Source of the DNA: AC-37 sp034663685
GTDB taxonomy: Bacteria; Actinomycetota; Thermoleophilia; Solirubrobacterales; Thermoleophilaceae
Direction of reading: 5' to 3'
DNA length: 19,155 nucleotides
NCBI GenBank assembly: GCA_034663685.1
Contig: JAXDJC010000037.1
Location: 1-19,155, forward strand
Part shown: one piece after another, positions 6,886 through 16,861 of the stretch
Numbering within the stretch: the stretch's first letter is position 1
Layout of the letters: every line of letters begins with the position of its first letter
Position numbers and translations under genes: made by a program
Notes under the pieces: model-generated
Seen by the model: only the letters and a program-made list of their open reading frames with translations
Databases searched by the model: none
What the model was told of the DNA's origin: nothing

Positions 6886-7314
6886 ATGGCGGCGCCGATC
6901 GTCACGTGTCCCAACTGCGGCAAGCGCAACCGGGTGCGCCCCTCCGCCGACGGCGTGCCGCGCTGCGGGAACTGCCGGCAGGCCCTGCCGTGGCTCGTGG
7001 ACGCCGGCGCCGAGAGCTTCGATGCCGAGATCGACGCGTCGGTACCGGTGCTCGTGGACTTCTGGGCACCGTGGTGCGGGCCGTGCCGGATGATCGCCCC
7101 GGCCATCGAGGAGCTGGCCCGGGAGCACGCCGGCCGGCTCAAGGCCGTGCGGCTGAACGTGGACGACGCGCCGGACATCGCCTCCCGCTACGGCGTGATG
7201 GGAATCCCGATGCTGATCATGGTGCAGGACGGCCAGGAGGCCGACCGGCTGACCGGCGCCGTGCCCAAGCCTCGCCTGGCGGAGTTCGTGGAGCGCCGGC
7301 TGGCGGCCGTGTAG
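6886..7314 (+). CDS. Thioredoxin with N-terminal zinc ribbon (Trx2/TrxC type)
   Basis: 142-residue cytosolic disulfide reductase. The N-terminus has two CxxC pairs (C8/C11 and C27/C30), the zinc-binding extension of thioredoxin 2. The thioredoxin fold follows, with LVDFWAPWCGPCRM (active site C64 and C67) and the cis-proline segment MGIPML. In E. coli TrxC the zinc ribbon tunes redox potential and the gene is induced by oxidative stress; that is family knowledge, not shown here. ATG at 6886 is chosen because it places the zinc ribbon at the start. Longer frames run antiparallel to nothing and overlap the microprotein. Its own ribosome-binding site is weak (GTAGAG), consistent with coupling to the upstream microprotein. 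Confidence 0.95.
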   Translation: MAAPIVTCPNCGKRNRVRPSADGVPRCGNCRQALPWLVDAGAESFDAEIDASVPVLVDFWAPWCGPCRMIAPAIEELAREHAGRLKAVRLNVDDAPDIASRYGVMGIPMLIMVQDGQEADRLTGAVPKPRLAEFVERRLAAV

Positions 7315-7319
7315 GGCCT

Positions 7320-7335
7320 TACGCCCGCAGGCGTA
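7320..7335 (+). terminator. Small stem-loop after the thioredoxin gene
   Basis: TACGCC (7320-7325), loop CGCA, GGCGTA (7330-7335): a perfect 6-bp stem starting six bases after the stop. No T-tract. Confidence 0.35.
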
Positions 7336-7361
7336 CGCGATCTCGACCGAGCCGCCCACGC

Positions 7362-7367
7362 TACCTT
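7362..7367 (+). promoter_or_regulatory. Candidate -10 element for the DUF4337-like gene
   Basis: TACCTT preceded by GC, matching the local CTACNNT pattern. No convincing -35 is visible. It lies about 35 bases before the GAGGAGG ribosome-binding site at 7402-7408. Confidence 0.35.
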
Positions 7368-7450
7368 TCCCGCGCTCTACCCACCGCGAATCAGCCCGAC
7401 CGAGGAGGCTCACCATCGAGGCCCATGAATCACTGGAGCGTTTTGAGACC

Positions 7451-7978
7451 GTGCACGGGCACGGCGATGGGCCGCACGACAGCCTCTCCCGTCATGCCGC
7501 GCTGACCGTCGCCGTCGTGGCCGCCTTCCTGGCGATCGCGACGTTCCTGGGCAACGAGTCGGTCAAGGAGGCGATCCAGGGGCAGACCAAGGTCTCGGAT
7601 GCCCACTCCCAGCAGACGACGTTCGACACCCAGGATGAGATCTTCCAATCCGACCAGGCGCTCTTCAGCGTCTTCGAGCAGGCCGACGACCAGGGCCTCT
7701 CGAGTACGTCCAAGCTCGCCAGCAAGGCGCTCAGGGGAACCGCGAAGAAGGTTCCCGCCGAGCGCAAGCGCCTCGAGGAGACCCTGAAGGAGAGCAAGCA
7801 CGACGTCAAGCACGCGAACGACCAGCACCTGCGCTACGAGCTCGCCGAGGTGCTGTTGCAGATCGCGATCGTGCTCGCCTCGGTCGCGATCATCGCGCGC
7901 CGCCGGTTCCTGCTGTTCGGCGGGCACGGCCTGGCCGCGGCCGGGATCGTGGTCCTGGTGGTGGGCTACACGACTTAG
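7451..7978 (+). CDS. DUF4337-like membrane protein
   Basis: 175 residues from GTG 7451. A first membrane span follows the His/Gly-rich N-terminus (about 16-33, AALTVAVVAAFLAIATFLG). A long polar helical, probably coiled segment (about 35-130, many Gln/Asp/Lys) leads to two C-terminal spans (about 133-150 and 157-174). This topology matches DUF4337 proteins of unknown function. The start is doubtful: GTG 7451 lacks a spaced Shine-Dalgarno, whereas an in-frame ATC at 7415 follows a perfect GAGGAGG by six bases and would add a hydrophilic IEAHESLERFET stretch (187 residues). I give the standard-codon start as the conservative boundary. The gene appears to be transcribed alone and is followed by a strong hairpin. 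Confidence 0.8.
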   Translation: MHGHGDGPHDSLSRHAALTVAVVAAFLAIATFLGNESVKEAIQGQTKVSDAHSQQTTFDTQDEIFQSDQALFSVFEQADDQGLSSTSKLASKALRGTAKKVPAERKRLEETLKESKHDVKHANDQHLRYELAEVLLQIAIVLASVAIIARRRFLLFGGHGLAAAGIVVLVVGYTT

Positions 7979-7992
7979 GCACCCGGTCCGGC

Positions 7993-8026
7993 GCGCCACG
8001 GGCCCGCAGCTGGGCGCCCGTGGCGC
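7993..8026 (+). terminator. Strong hairpin after the DUF4337-like gene
   Basis: Perfect 11-bp stem: GCGCCACGGGC (7993-8003), a 12-base loop, GCCCGTGGCGC (8016-8026), 14 bases after the stop codon. No T-tract. It separates this gene from the receiver/kinase operon. Confidence 0.6.
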
Positions 8027-8125
8027 CTGTGCCGCAATGGAGTATCTGGCGCCCCTGTGGCCGGACGATCTGGATAGAAGCTCGCGACGCACACCGCGCC
8101 CGAGTGGATAAGGGAGCGCTGATCG

Positions 8126-8556
8126 ATGGACGCGTACGCCTTCTCAGTAGCGGGGACGGGTGACCGGCCCCGCGTCCTCATAGCCGACGACGACGGGAGT
8201 GTCCGCTCGATGCTCTCGCTCTGGCTGGAGAGCGACTTCGATCTGGTGGGCGCTGCCGCCGACGCGGAAGAGGCGATCGCGATGGCCGCCGACATGCTGC
8301 CGGACGCAGCGCTGATCGACGTGGTGATGCCCGAAGGCGGAGGCGTGACCGCGGTACGTGGAATCTTGGACGCCTCGCCCGGCACCGCGATAGTCGCCCT
8401 GTCCGCCGACGAGTCCCACGGCGTGGCCCTCCAGATGCTCGAGGCCGGCGCGATGAGCTACCGGCTCAAGGGCGACCCCGTGGCGCTGGTCGTCGACACG
8501 CTCCATCGCGCGATCCGGTCGCAGCGGGCCGCCGCGCCGGCGTCCGCCGGCGCCTG

Positions 8557-8557
<1 letters not shown>
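8126..8557 (+). CDS. Stand-alone CheY-like response regulator receiver
   Basis: 143-residue single receiver domain with no output domain. Acidic pocket DDD at 21-23, phospho-acceptor D65 in LIDVVMP, switch residue S93 in VALSADES, conserved lysine K115 in YRLKGD. The C-terminus is a short Ala-rich tail. AAGGGAG lies nine bases before the ATG. The stop overlaps the start of the hybrid kinase as TGATG, so the two are very likely translated together and this receiver is probably a phosphorelay partner of that kinase. Lacking a DNA-binding domain, it would act by protein contact or as a phosphate sink. Confidence 0.92.
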
Positions 8558-12555
<3,998 letters not shown>

Positions 12556-12595
12556 CCGGGGCAGCTGAGCCTCACCTCGAGCTGTGTCAGCCGAC

Positions 12596-12610
12596 GGCCC
12601 GAGCGGGGCC
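12596..12610. terminator. Weak stem-loop between the kinase and tRNA-Arg
   Basis: GGCCC (12596-12600), loop GAGCG, GGGCC (12606-12610). It lies between the kinase stop and the 3' end of the convergent tRNA, so it could serve either strand. It is only 5 bp in GC-rich DNA. Confidence 0.25.
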
Positions 12611-12617
12611 TCCTAAG

Positions 12618-12691
<74 letters not shown>

Positions 12692-12702
12692 TCGCGGCGC
12701 AG

Positions 12703-12708
12703 AGGGTA
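12703..12708 (-). promoter_or_regulatory. Candidate -10 element for tRNA-Arg
   Basis: TACCCT on the minus strand preceded by GGC, matching the local CTACNNT pattern and placed so that transcription would begin a few bases before the tRNA 5' end at 12691. No clear -35. Confidence 0.45.
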
Positions 12709-12714
12709 GCCGCC

Positions 12715-12918
12715 TCAGGCGGAGCGGCGGAGGTCCGCCGTGGGGCTCGGTCCCGGGGCCTCGGGGCGACGCGTGCGGGCGGCCGAGAAGTGCCTCAGCT
12801 CGCGCGCGGGCTCGAGGCCGCCGCCGCAGTGCGTGCAGCGGTCACCGGCTCGAAGTAGCTCGAGCGAGGAGGCGCTGAATGAGGAGGCGCCGCAGCGTGT
12901 GCATCGGAAGGCGTGCAT
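12715..12918 (-). CDS. 67-residue zinc-ribbon protein
   Basis: Small protein with two zinc knuckles in the N-terminal half: C6/C9 (FRCTRCGASSF) and C28/C31 (RCTHCGGGL). The charged tail is Pro/Arg rich and probably disordered. The ATG at 12918 has AGGA eight bases upstream and a -10-like TAACGT (12958-12963) before that, supporting a real gene. The four-cysteine arrangement suggests a structural zinc site for nucleic-acid or protein contact. No named family is recognised. It is transcribed toward the tRNA and away from the ABC operon end. Confidence 0.72.
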   Translation of the reverse strand: MHAFRCTRCGASSFSASSLELLRAGDRCTHCGGGLEPARELRHFSAARTRRPEAPGPSPTADLRRSA

Positions 12919-12957
12919 GTCTTTATTCCTACGACCCGGCCAGGAGGTCGGATCACG

Positions 12958-12963
12958 ACGTTA
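12958..12963 (-). promoter_or_regulatory. Candidate -10 element for the zinc-ribbon gene
   Basis: TAACGT on the minus strand preceded by GGC, about 40 bases before the ATG at 12918, leaving a leader of about 33 bases with an AGGA site. No clear -35. The rest of 12964-13043 shows only a weak 4-bp hairpin (13017-13032) after the ABC ATPase stop. Confidence 0.35.
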
Positions 12964-13043
12964 GCCGCGAGCCCAGACGCGCGCGATGCCCTTCGCGCAA
13001 GTAGCGGGTTTCTTCGGGGGTACCTACGCCCCAGCCGCGTGGA

Positions 13044-13769
13044 TTAGGCGTGTGTCCGCTCTGACCGCTGGAGCAGGGCCACGTCCTCGAAGGACCCGTC
13101 CGCCACCAGCCGGCCGTCGTCGAACAGCAGGGCGCGCGTGCACATGCGCTCGAGCTCGCCGAGATCGTGGCCCGCGGCCACCACGATCCCGCCGCGGTCG
13201 GCGATGCGCCGAACCGTGTCGAGCAGCGACTCGCGCACCTCGGCATCGAGCGCCTCGTGCACCTCGTCGAGCAGCAGGACGTCCGGCCCCGCCCGCTCGA
13301 TCACCGCCAGGCCGAGTCGTGCCTTCTCCCCCGCCGAGTAGCTCGACGACGGCCGGCCGAACGCGTCGCCGAGCCCGGCTCGCTCGCCCACGGCCTCCAC
13401 GCCCGCGCGCGCCTCGGCGCGCGGCATCCCGGCGAGCACGGACAGCAGCATCGCGTTCTCGCGCCCGTTCAGCCGCGGCAACAGCCCGGCGCTGACCGAT
13501 AGGAGCGCGCCGACCGACCCGCTCACGCTCAGCGTCCCCTCGTCCGGCTCGTACACGCCGGCGAGCGCGCGCAGCAGCGTCGTCTTGCCGGCGCCGTTGG
13601 CGCCCACGAGCGCCACGGTCTCGCCCGGCTCGACCTCGAAGTCCACCCCGCGCAGCCCCCACGACTCTTCGCAGTGCCGCCGGATGCGCGCGATGCCGGG
13701 CGTGACGGGGCGCCCCTGGCGGTCGAACAGGAAGCGCACGCCGAGGCCGCCGGCTGCGATCGACGCCAC
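13044..13769 (-). CDS. ABC transporter ATP-binding protein, polysaccharide-export type
   Basis: 241-residue nucleotide-binding subunit. Walker A GANGAGKTT at 56-64. The following LSVSAGLLPRLNGREN segment matches the Wzt/TagH/KpsT pattern (GxGFxxxLTGREN). The signature is SYSAGEKARLGLA instead of LSGGQ, again as in glycan exporters. Walker B is VLLLDEV, followed by H-loop AAGHDL. It lacks the extra C-terminal carbohydrate-binding domain of some Wzt proteins. The start is GTG 13769, one base after the permease stop, so the two are co-translated. With the permease it should form an exporter for a lipid-linked glycan or teichoic-acid-like polymer; the substrate is inferred from family only. Confidence 0.9.
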   Translation of the reverse strand: MASIAAGGLGVRFLFDRQGRPVTPGIARIRRHCEESWGLRGVDFEVEPGETVALVGANGAGKTTLLRALAGVYEPDEGTLSVSGSVGALLSVSAGLLPRLNGRENAMLLSVLAGMPRAEARAGVEAVGERAGLGDAFGRPSSSYSAGEKARLGLAVIERAGPDVLLLDEVHEALDAEVRESLLDTVRRIADRGGIVVAAGHDLGELERMCTRALLFDDGRLVADGSFEDVALLQRSERTHA

Positions 13770-13770
13770 C

Positions 13771-14565
13771 TCAGACCACCACCTTCGCCAGGTGTCGCTG
13801 CTCGCGGCGGAACAGCGGGACGCCCACGGCCGCGAGCACCACGGTCCACGCGAGCGGGATCAGCAGCTCCCACGCGTCGGGCGCGTGCCCGTAGAGCAGG
13901 GCGTCGCGGTAGGCCTCGAACAACCCCGAGAGCGGGTTGATCTTCACGAGGTCGTGCGCGTCGCCGGTGATCTTGTCGATCGCCACGAGCCCGGGCGCCA
14001 CGAAGAACAGCGTGCGCACCGCGCTGACCACGAAGGTGCGCAGGTCGGGCAGCCAGACTCCGATCAGCGCGGCCGGGAACGCGGCGGCGGCGGCCAGCGC
14101 GAGGTTGAGCGCGAGCACCAGCGGCAGCCAGACGATCGCGGTGGTGGGCGCGACGGCGTAGACGGCCATCATCAGCGCGATCAGGAGCAGGCTCGCGGCG
14201 AACGCGGTCGACTCGGTGGCCAACGACGCCAGCGGGATCAGCGCGCGCCGGAAGCCCATGTTCTGGATGATCGCGGTGCGCGAGACGACGGAGTCGAGCG
14301 CGTTGATGATCGTCATCATCAGGAGCTGGAACGGGATCACGGCGCACGCGAGGCTGAGGCCGGTCGCGCGGTTGGGGCGGTCGAGCACGACGGTGACCAG
14401 CAGCAGGTAGACGCCGACGAGCGCGAACGGGTCGAGCAGCCACTTGACGAGCCGCCACGGCCCACGTCCGTAACGCGCGCGGAGGTCGGAGATCGTGAGC
14501 GTGGCGAGCACGTCGCGCGCGGACGGGCGCTGGCGCGATGGGGAGAGCGGGGCGGGGCGGGCCAT
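13771..14565 (-). CDS. ABC-2 type permease, polysaccharide export (Wzm/TagG-like)
   Basis: 264-residue integral membrane subunit. It has a cytoplasmic N-terminus with the family-typical LRARYGRGPWRLVKWLLDP segment just before the first span. About six membrane spans follow (around 44-62, 75-95, 125-145, 150-175, 185-205, 230-255), and the conserved INPLSGLFEAYRDALLYG motif lies near 205-225. ATG at 14565 is chosen over an in-frame GTG-type extension because upstream residues are low-complexity Arg/Ala read from repetitive intergenic DNA. It precedes and is coupled to the ATPase gene. The divergent GT2 gene suggests the pair exports a glycan. No O-antigen ligase or full biosynthetic locus is in view. 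Confidence 0.9.
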   Translation of the reverse strand: MARPAPLSPSRQRPSARDVLATLTISDLRARYGRGPWRLVKWLLDPFALVGVYLLLVTVVLDRPNRATGLSLACAVIPFQLLMMTIINALDSVVSRTAIIQNMGFRRALIPLASLATESTAFAASLLLIALMMAVYAVAPTTAIVWLPLVLALNLALAAAAAFPAALIGVWLPDLRTFVVSAVRTLFFVAPGLVAIDKITGDAHDLVKINPLSGLFEAYRDALLYGHAPDAWELLIPLAWTVVLAAVGVPLFRREQRHLAKVVV

Positions 14566-14606
14566 CACGCGCGCGCTCCCTGGTCGCCCGAGCGGTTTGC
14601 CTCGCG

Positions 14607-14628
14607 CGCGCGCGGGCGCCCGCGCGCG
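14607..14628. repeat. 22-bp perfect palindrome of alternating CG
   Basis: Eight bases CGCGCGCG, core GGCGCC, then CGCGCGCG. It lies 42 bases upstream of the permease ATG. It is a potential Z-DNA-forming tract, an RNA hairpin in the permease leader, or an operator. In GC-rich DNA such tracts also arise by drift. Confidence 0.7.
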
Positions 14629-14638
14629 AACTCCTGGG

Positions 14639-14701
14639 CCCGCAGCGAGATCGCGACGCACGCCGGGTGGCCCCGCAGCGAGATCGCGACGCGCGCCGGG
14701 T
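14639..14701. repeat. 33-bp period tandem repeat, two copies
   Basis: Two 30-base units (14639-14668 and 14672-14701) differ at one base (A at 14660, G at 14693) and are separated by three bases. The core reads GCAGCGAGATCGCGACGC. It lies in the divergent spacer between permease and glycosyltransferase, downstream of the candidate permease promoter. Confidence 0.85.
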
Positions 14702-14733
14702 CGGCGCGGGGAAGGGCTGCCGGCACGGCGGCC

Positions 14734-14739
14734 ACGTTA
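14734..14739 (-). promoter_or_regulatory. Candidate -10 element for the ABC exporter operon
   Basis: TAACGT on the minus strand preceded by CGC, the same GCTAACGT string as before the zinc-ribbon gene. If used, the leader is about 160 bases and includes the tandem repeat and palindrome. No clear -35. Confidence 0.3.
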
Positions 14740-14799
14740 GCGAGCGACCGGACTGGCACGCTCGCACAACCCGGCGCCGCCGGCCCGCTCGAGCGCCGC

Positions 14800-14805
14800 T
14801 ACATT
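14800..14805 (+). promoter_or_regulatory. Candidate -10 element, leaderless glycosyltransferase
   Basis: TACATT preceded by GC. The GTG start at 14813 begins seven bases after the hexamer, about where transcription would start, and there is no Shine-Dalgarno. This fits a leaderless mRNA. Confidence 0.5.
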
Positions 14806-14812
14806 CGCTCAC

Positions 14813-15799
14813 GTGCTGCGCCTGAGCGCGATCGTCCCCGCCACCGACGCGCCGCCGACGCTCGACCGCTGTCGCGCTGCGATCGCGGCCGCGGCCGACG
14901 GCCCCGACGAGCTGATCGTGGTCTACGACACGAACGGCGACGGACCGGGCCCCGCCGCGGCCCGTAACAAGGGCGCGCGCGGTGCGACCGGCGACGTGCT
15001 CGTATTCGTGGACTCCGACGTGGCCGTGCACCCCGACGCGTTCACCCGCATCCGCGCGGCGCTCGAGCGGGACCCCGAGCTGGTCGGCGTGATCGGCTCC
15101 TACGACGACGACCCCGCGGAGCGCGGCGTGGTCTCGCGCTTCCGCAACCTGCTCCACCACCACGTGCACCAGGAGTCGGCCGGCCCGATCGGCAGCTTCT
15201 GGTCGGGGCTCGGCGCGATTCGCCGCGACGCGTTCGAAGCCGCCGGCGGCTTCGACGCGCAGAGCTTCACGGTGTCTTCGATGGAGGACGTCGAGCTGGG
15301 GATGCGCCTTGCCGCGGGCGGCGCGCGCGTGGAGCTCGACGCCGACCTTCTCGGCAAGCACCTCAAGGGCTGGACGCTCGCCTCGATGGTTCACACCGAC
15401 GTGATGCGGCGCGGCGTGCCGTGGGTCGCCTTGCTGATCCGCCGTCGCGAGCTGCCCGGCGAGCTGAACCTCTCGCGCCGTCACCGGCTGGCCGCGGCGG
15501 CGTGGGTCTCGGCAGCCGGCGCGCTGCTGGCCCGGCGCCCGGGCGCGGCGCTCGCGGCCGGGTCCGTGGCCACCGCCGCCAACGTCCACTTCTACTCCCT
15601 CCTGTCCCGACGGATGGGGCCCGCGGGCGCGGCTGCGGGAGTGGGACTTCACGCGCTGCACTACCTCTCGGCGGCGGTCGCTGTCCCGCTGGGCGCACTG
15701 CATTACCTCAGGGCGAGCCGCACGCGACCGGGCGTGCACGCCGGCGCGCCGGTAGTGGCGGCGGCCGCGCCCGAGCCGGCGCTGGCCGGCGAGCGCTAG
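14813..15799 (+). CDS. Family 2 glycosyltransferase with C-terminal membrane segments
   Basis: 328-residue GT-A fold enzyme. The N-terminus LSAIVPATDAPPTLDRC is the usual GT2 beginning. The metal/nucleotide-sugar DxD is VFVDSDV (D67, D69). The acceptor-site acid lies in SSMEDVELGMRL (E159, D160), preceded by GFDAQSF. Residues about 222-305 are hydrophobic and form two to three membrane-associated helices. The tail is Ala/Pro rich. The start is GTG 14813, probably leaderless. It is divergent from the ABC exporter and probably adds a sugar to an exported lipid-linked glycan. Sugar donor and acceptor cannot be predicted. Its TAG stop overlaps the TAG stop of the convergent M23 gene within a single CTAG. 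Confidence 0.9.
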   Translation: MLRLSAIVPATDAPPTLDRCRAAIAAAADGPDELIVVYDTNGDGPGPAAARNKGARGATGDVLVFVDSDVAVHPDAFTRIRAALERDPELVGVIGSYDDDPAERGVVSRFRNLLHHHVHQESAGPIGSFWSGLGAIRRDAFEAAGGFDAQSFTVSSMEDVELGMRLAAGGARVELDADLLGKHLKGWTLASMVHTDVMRRGVPWVALLIRRRELPGELNLSRRHRLAAAAWVSAAGALLARRPGAALAAGSVATAANVHFYSLLSRRMGPAGAAAGVGLHALHYLSAAVAVPLGALHYLRASRTRPGVHAGAPVVAAAAPEPALAGER

Positions 15800-16419
15800 G
15801 CGCCCGGCAGGTACTTCAAGGGGTCGAGCGGCTGGCCCCACTCGCGGGTGCCGCGCCGCACCTCGAAGTGCAGGTGGACGGCCTCGCTGGTACCGGTGTT
15901 GCCCACGTAGCCGATCACCTCGCCGCGCCTGACGCGCGCGCCCTGCCTGGTGTGCATGCGCGACATGTGCGCGTAACAGGTGCTCAGCTTGACGTGCGCG
16001 ATGCACACGTAGTTGCCGTAGCCGTCCTCGGGCCCGGCCGCGATCACGCGGCCGGCGCCGGCGGCCTTGATCGGAGTGCCCTCCGGCTTGGGGATGTCGA
16101 TCCCGGCGTGCACGTGGCCCGCGCGCTGCTCGCCGAAGCGGCCGGTGATCGCCCCGCGCAGCGGCCAGCTGAGCCTGTCGCTCGGCGCGCGGCTCGGCGC
16201 GCGCTTGCGCCTGGGGGCCGCGCGCACCGCGCTCGCGGTCTTGGAGACGGCCACGAGTGCGGTGGTGTCCGCCCGGTTGGGCCCCTGGTACGCGTCCATC
16301 GCGCCGAGCGCGGCGCCCGCTCCGAGGCCGGCGACCGGCACGATCGCGATCGCGGCGATCCAGGCCGCGGGACGATTGCGTACATGGCTGTCACGACTGC
16401 GCGGCGATGAACGTCGCAC
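15796..16419 (-). CDS. M23 (LytM-type) peptidoglycan endopeptidase, membrane-anchored
   Basis: 207 residues. A short basic N-terminus precedes one hydrophobic segment (about 18-40), an uncleaved anchor or signal peptide. A basic Ala/Arg linker (about 60-80) leads to the M23 domain. Its zinc ligands are all present: H104 and D108 in HAGID, and H184 in HLHFEV (HxH 182-184), with H151 in CYAHMS as the other catalytic histidine. C139 and C148 flank a strand and could form a disulfide. It should cleave peptide cross-bridges in the wall. The start is GTG 16419 with AGGGGAG eight bases upstream. A c-di-AMP riboswitch precedes the gene, so it is controlled by wall/osmotic signalling. Confidence 0.93.
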   Translation of the reverse strand: MRRSSPRSRDSHVRNRPAAWIAAIAIVPVAGLGAGAALGAMDAYQGPNRADTTALVAVSKTASAVRAAPRRKRAPSRAPSDRLSWPLRGAITGRFGEQRAGHVHAGIDIPKPEGTPIKAAGAGRVIAAGPEDGYGNYVCIAHVKLSTCYAHMSRMHTRQGARVRRGEVIGYVGNTGTSEAVHLHFEVRRGTREWGQPLDPLKYLPGA

Positions 16420-16440
16420 GGCTCGGGCTCCCCTGCTCGG

Positions 16441-16570
16441 GCCTACGGGGTTAGCTGACGGGCTCGCGCTCTCGCGCTACCGGGCGGCAGTGCCCGGATT
16501 CGCCCCCGGCCGCCCTTGCGGCGACCTGTGGTTCCCCCGCTCCAACCCATTGGGGCCGGATTCGGCAGAC
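16441..16570 (-). promoter_or_regulatory. c-di-AMP riboswitch (ydaO/yuaA class)
   Basis: The minus strand carries the conserved blocks of this class in order: GCCGAATCCG (about 16566-16557), CGGGGGAACC (16539-16530), GGGGCGAATCC (16506-16496), CCCGTCAGCTAACC (16462-16449) and the closing GTAGGC (16446-16441). P1 forms from the GCC and GGC ends. It sits immediately upstream of the M23 gene, whose start is 22 bases beyond the aptamer, and a -10 element lies 15 bases before its 5' end. In this family c-di-AMP binding usually lowers expression. The ribosome-binding site AGGGGAG lies directly after the aptamer, so control of translation or of early termination are both possible. Confidence 0.93.
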
Positions 16571-16584
16571 CTGCGAAGCGCGGA

Positions 16585-16590
16585 AGTGTA
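16585..16590 (-). promoter_or_regulatory. Candidate -10 element for the riboswitch-M23 transcript
   Basis: TACACT on the minus strand preceded by TTC. Transcription would start near 16578, just ahead of the aptamer at 16570. No clear -35. Confidence 0.5.
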
Positions 16591-16610
16591 GAAGTGGGTC
16601 AGGTCGGCAC

Positions 16611-16628
16611 CCAGGAGCTGCAACCTGG
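16611..16628 (-). terminator. Small stem-loop downstream of the 38-codon ORF
   Basis: CCAGG (16611-16615) and CCTGG (16624-16628) around an 8-base loop; 5 bp, no T-tract. It lies between the small ORF and the M23 promoter. Confidence 0.2.
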
Positions 16629-16654
16629 CTTGCATCGATGCTGCCGGCCCCCCC

Positions 16655-16771
16655 TCACGCCAGCAGCTCGCCCAGCTCGGCCCGCATGTAGCCCTGGTCC
16701 TCGAACACGCCCCACTCCTCGGCGGCGAGCCGCGCGACTCTTTCTTCCACTGTCCTGGGTTGATGGGCCAT
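16655..16771 (-). CDS. Possible 38-residue ORF, unknown function
   Basis: ATG (16771-16769) to TGA (16657-16655). The product begins MAHQPRTVEERVARLAAEEW and ends in YMRAELGELLA. It is mostly charged and helical, with protein-like composition (balanced acid/base, one Trp, aromatic FEDQGY turn) and GC-rich third positions in its second half. No Shine-Dalgarno is visible, and the ATG lies in the loop of a 51-bp imperfect palindrome. It could be a genuine microprotein, a fragment of a lost larger gene, or a chance frame. I do not recognise a family. Confidence 0.4.
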   Translation of the reverse strand: MAHQPRTVEERVARLAAEEWGVFEDQGYMRAELGELLA

Positions 16772-16796
16772 TAGCCCACTAAGTCAGGACGGTGGA
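16746..16796. repeat. 51-bp imperfect palindrome
   Basis: Outer arms TCCACTGTCCTG (16746-16757) and CAGGACGGTGGA (16785-16796) match at 11 of 12 positions. Inner arms GGGC (16765-16768) and GCCC (16774-16777) close a 5-base loop, with a few mismatches between. It lies between the end of the copper operon and the riboswitch. Options are a bidirectional terminator, an operator for the small ORF, or a REP/MITE-like element. Confidence 0.6.
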
Positions 16797-16861
16797 GAGA
16801 TTCGCCCCCCTCCGGGCCCGCTTCCTCCCCAGCCGCAGTTGAGTCCGAGCGCCCGGCGCCC

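Noticed and set aside
12986..13495. Plus-strand ORF beginning MPFAQVAGFFGG
   Set aside because: After about 20 residues it becomes an Arg/Pro/Ala shadow of the ABC ATPase gene. No ribosome-binding site.
14639..14701. CRISPR array
   Set aside because: Two 30-base copies with a 3-base gap have no spacers, and there are no cas genes. This is a simple tandem repeat.
14565..14759. 64-codon minus-strand ORF upstream of the permease, ending TGATG
   Set aside because: GTG start without a ribosome-binding site, Arg/Ala low complexity, and half of it is the tandem repeat. Kept only as a remark in the repeat finding.
16746..16796. Insertion-sequence terminal repeats
   Set aside because: The two arms face each other with no transposase or target-site duplication between or around them, so a hairpin is the simpler reading.
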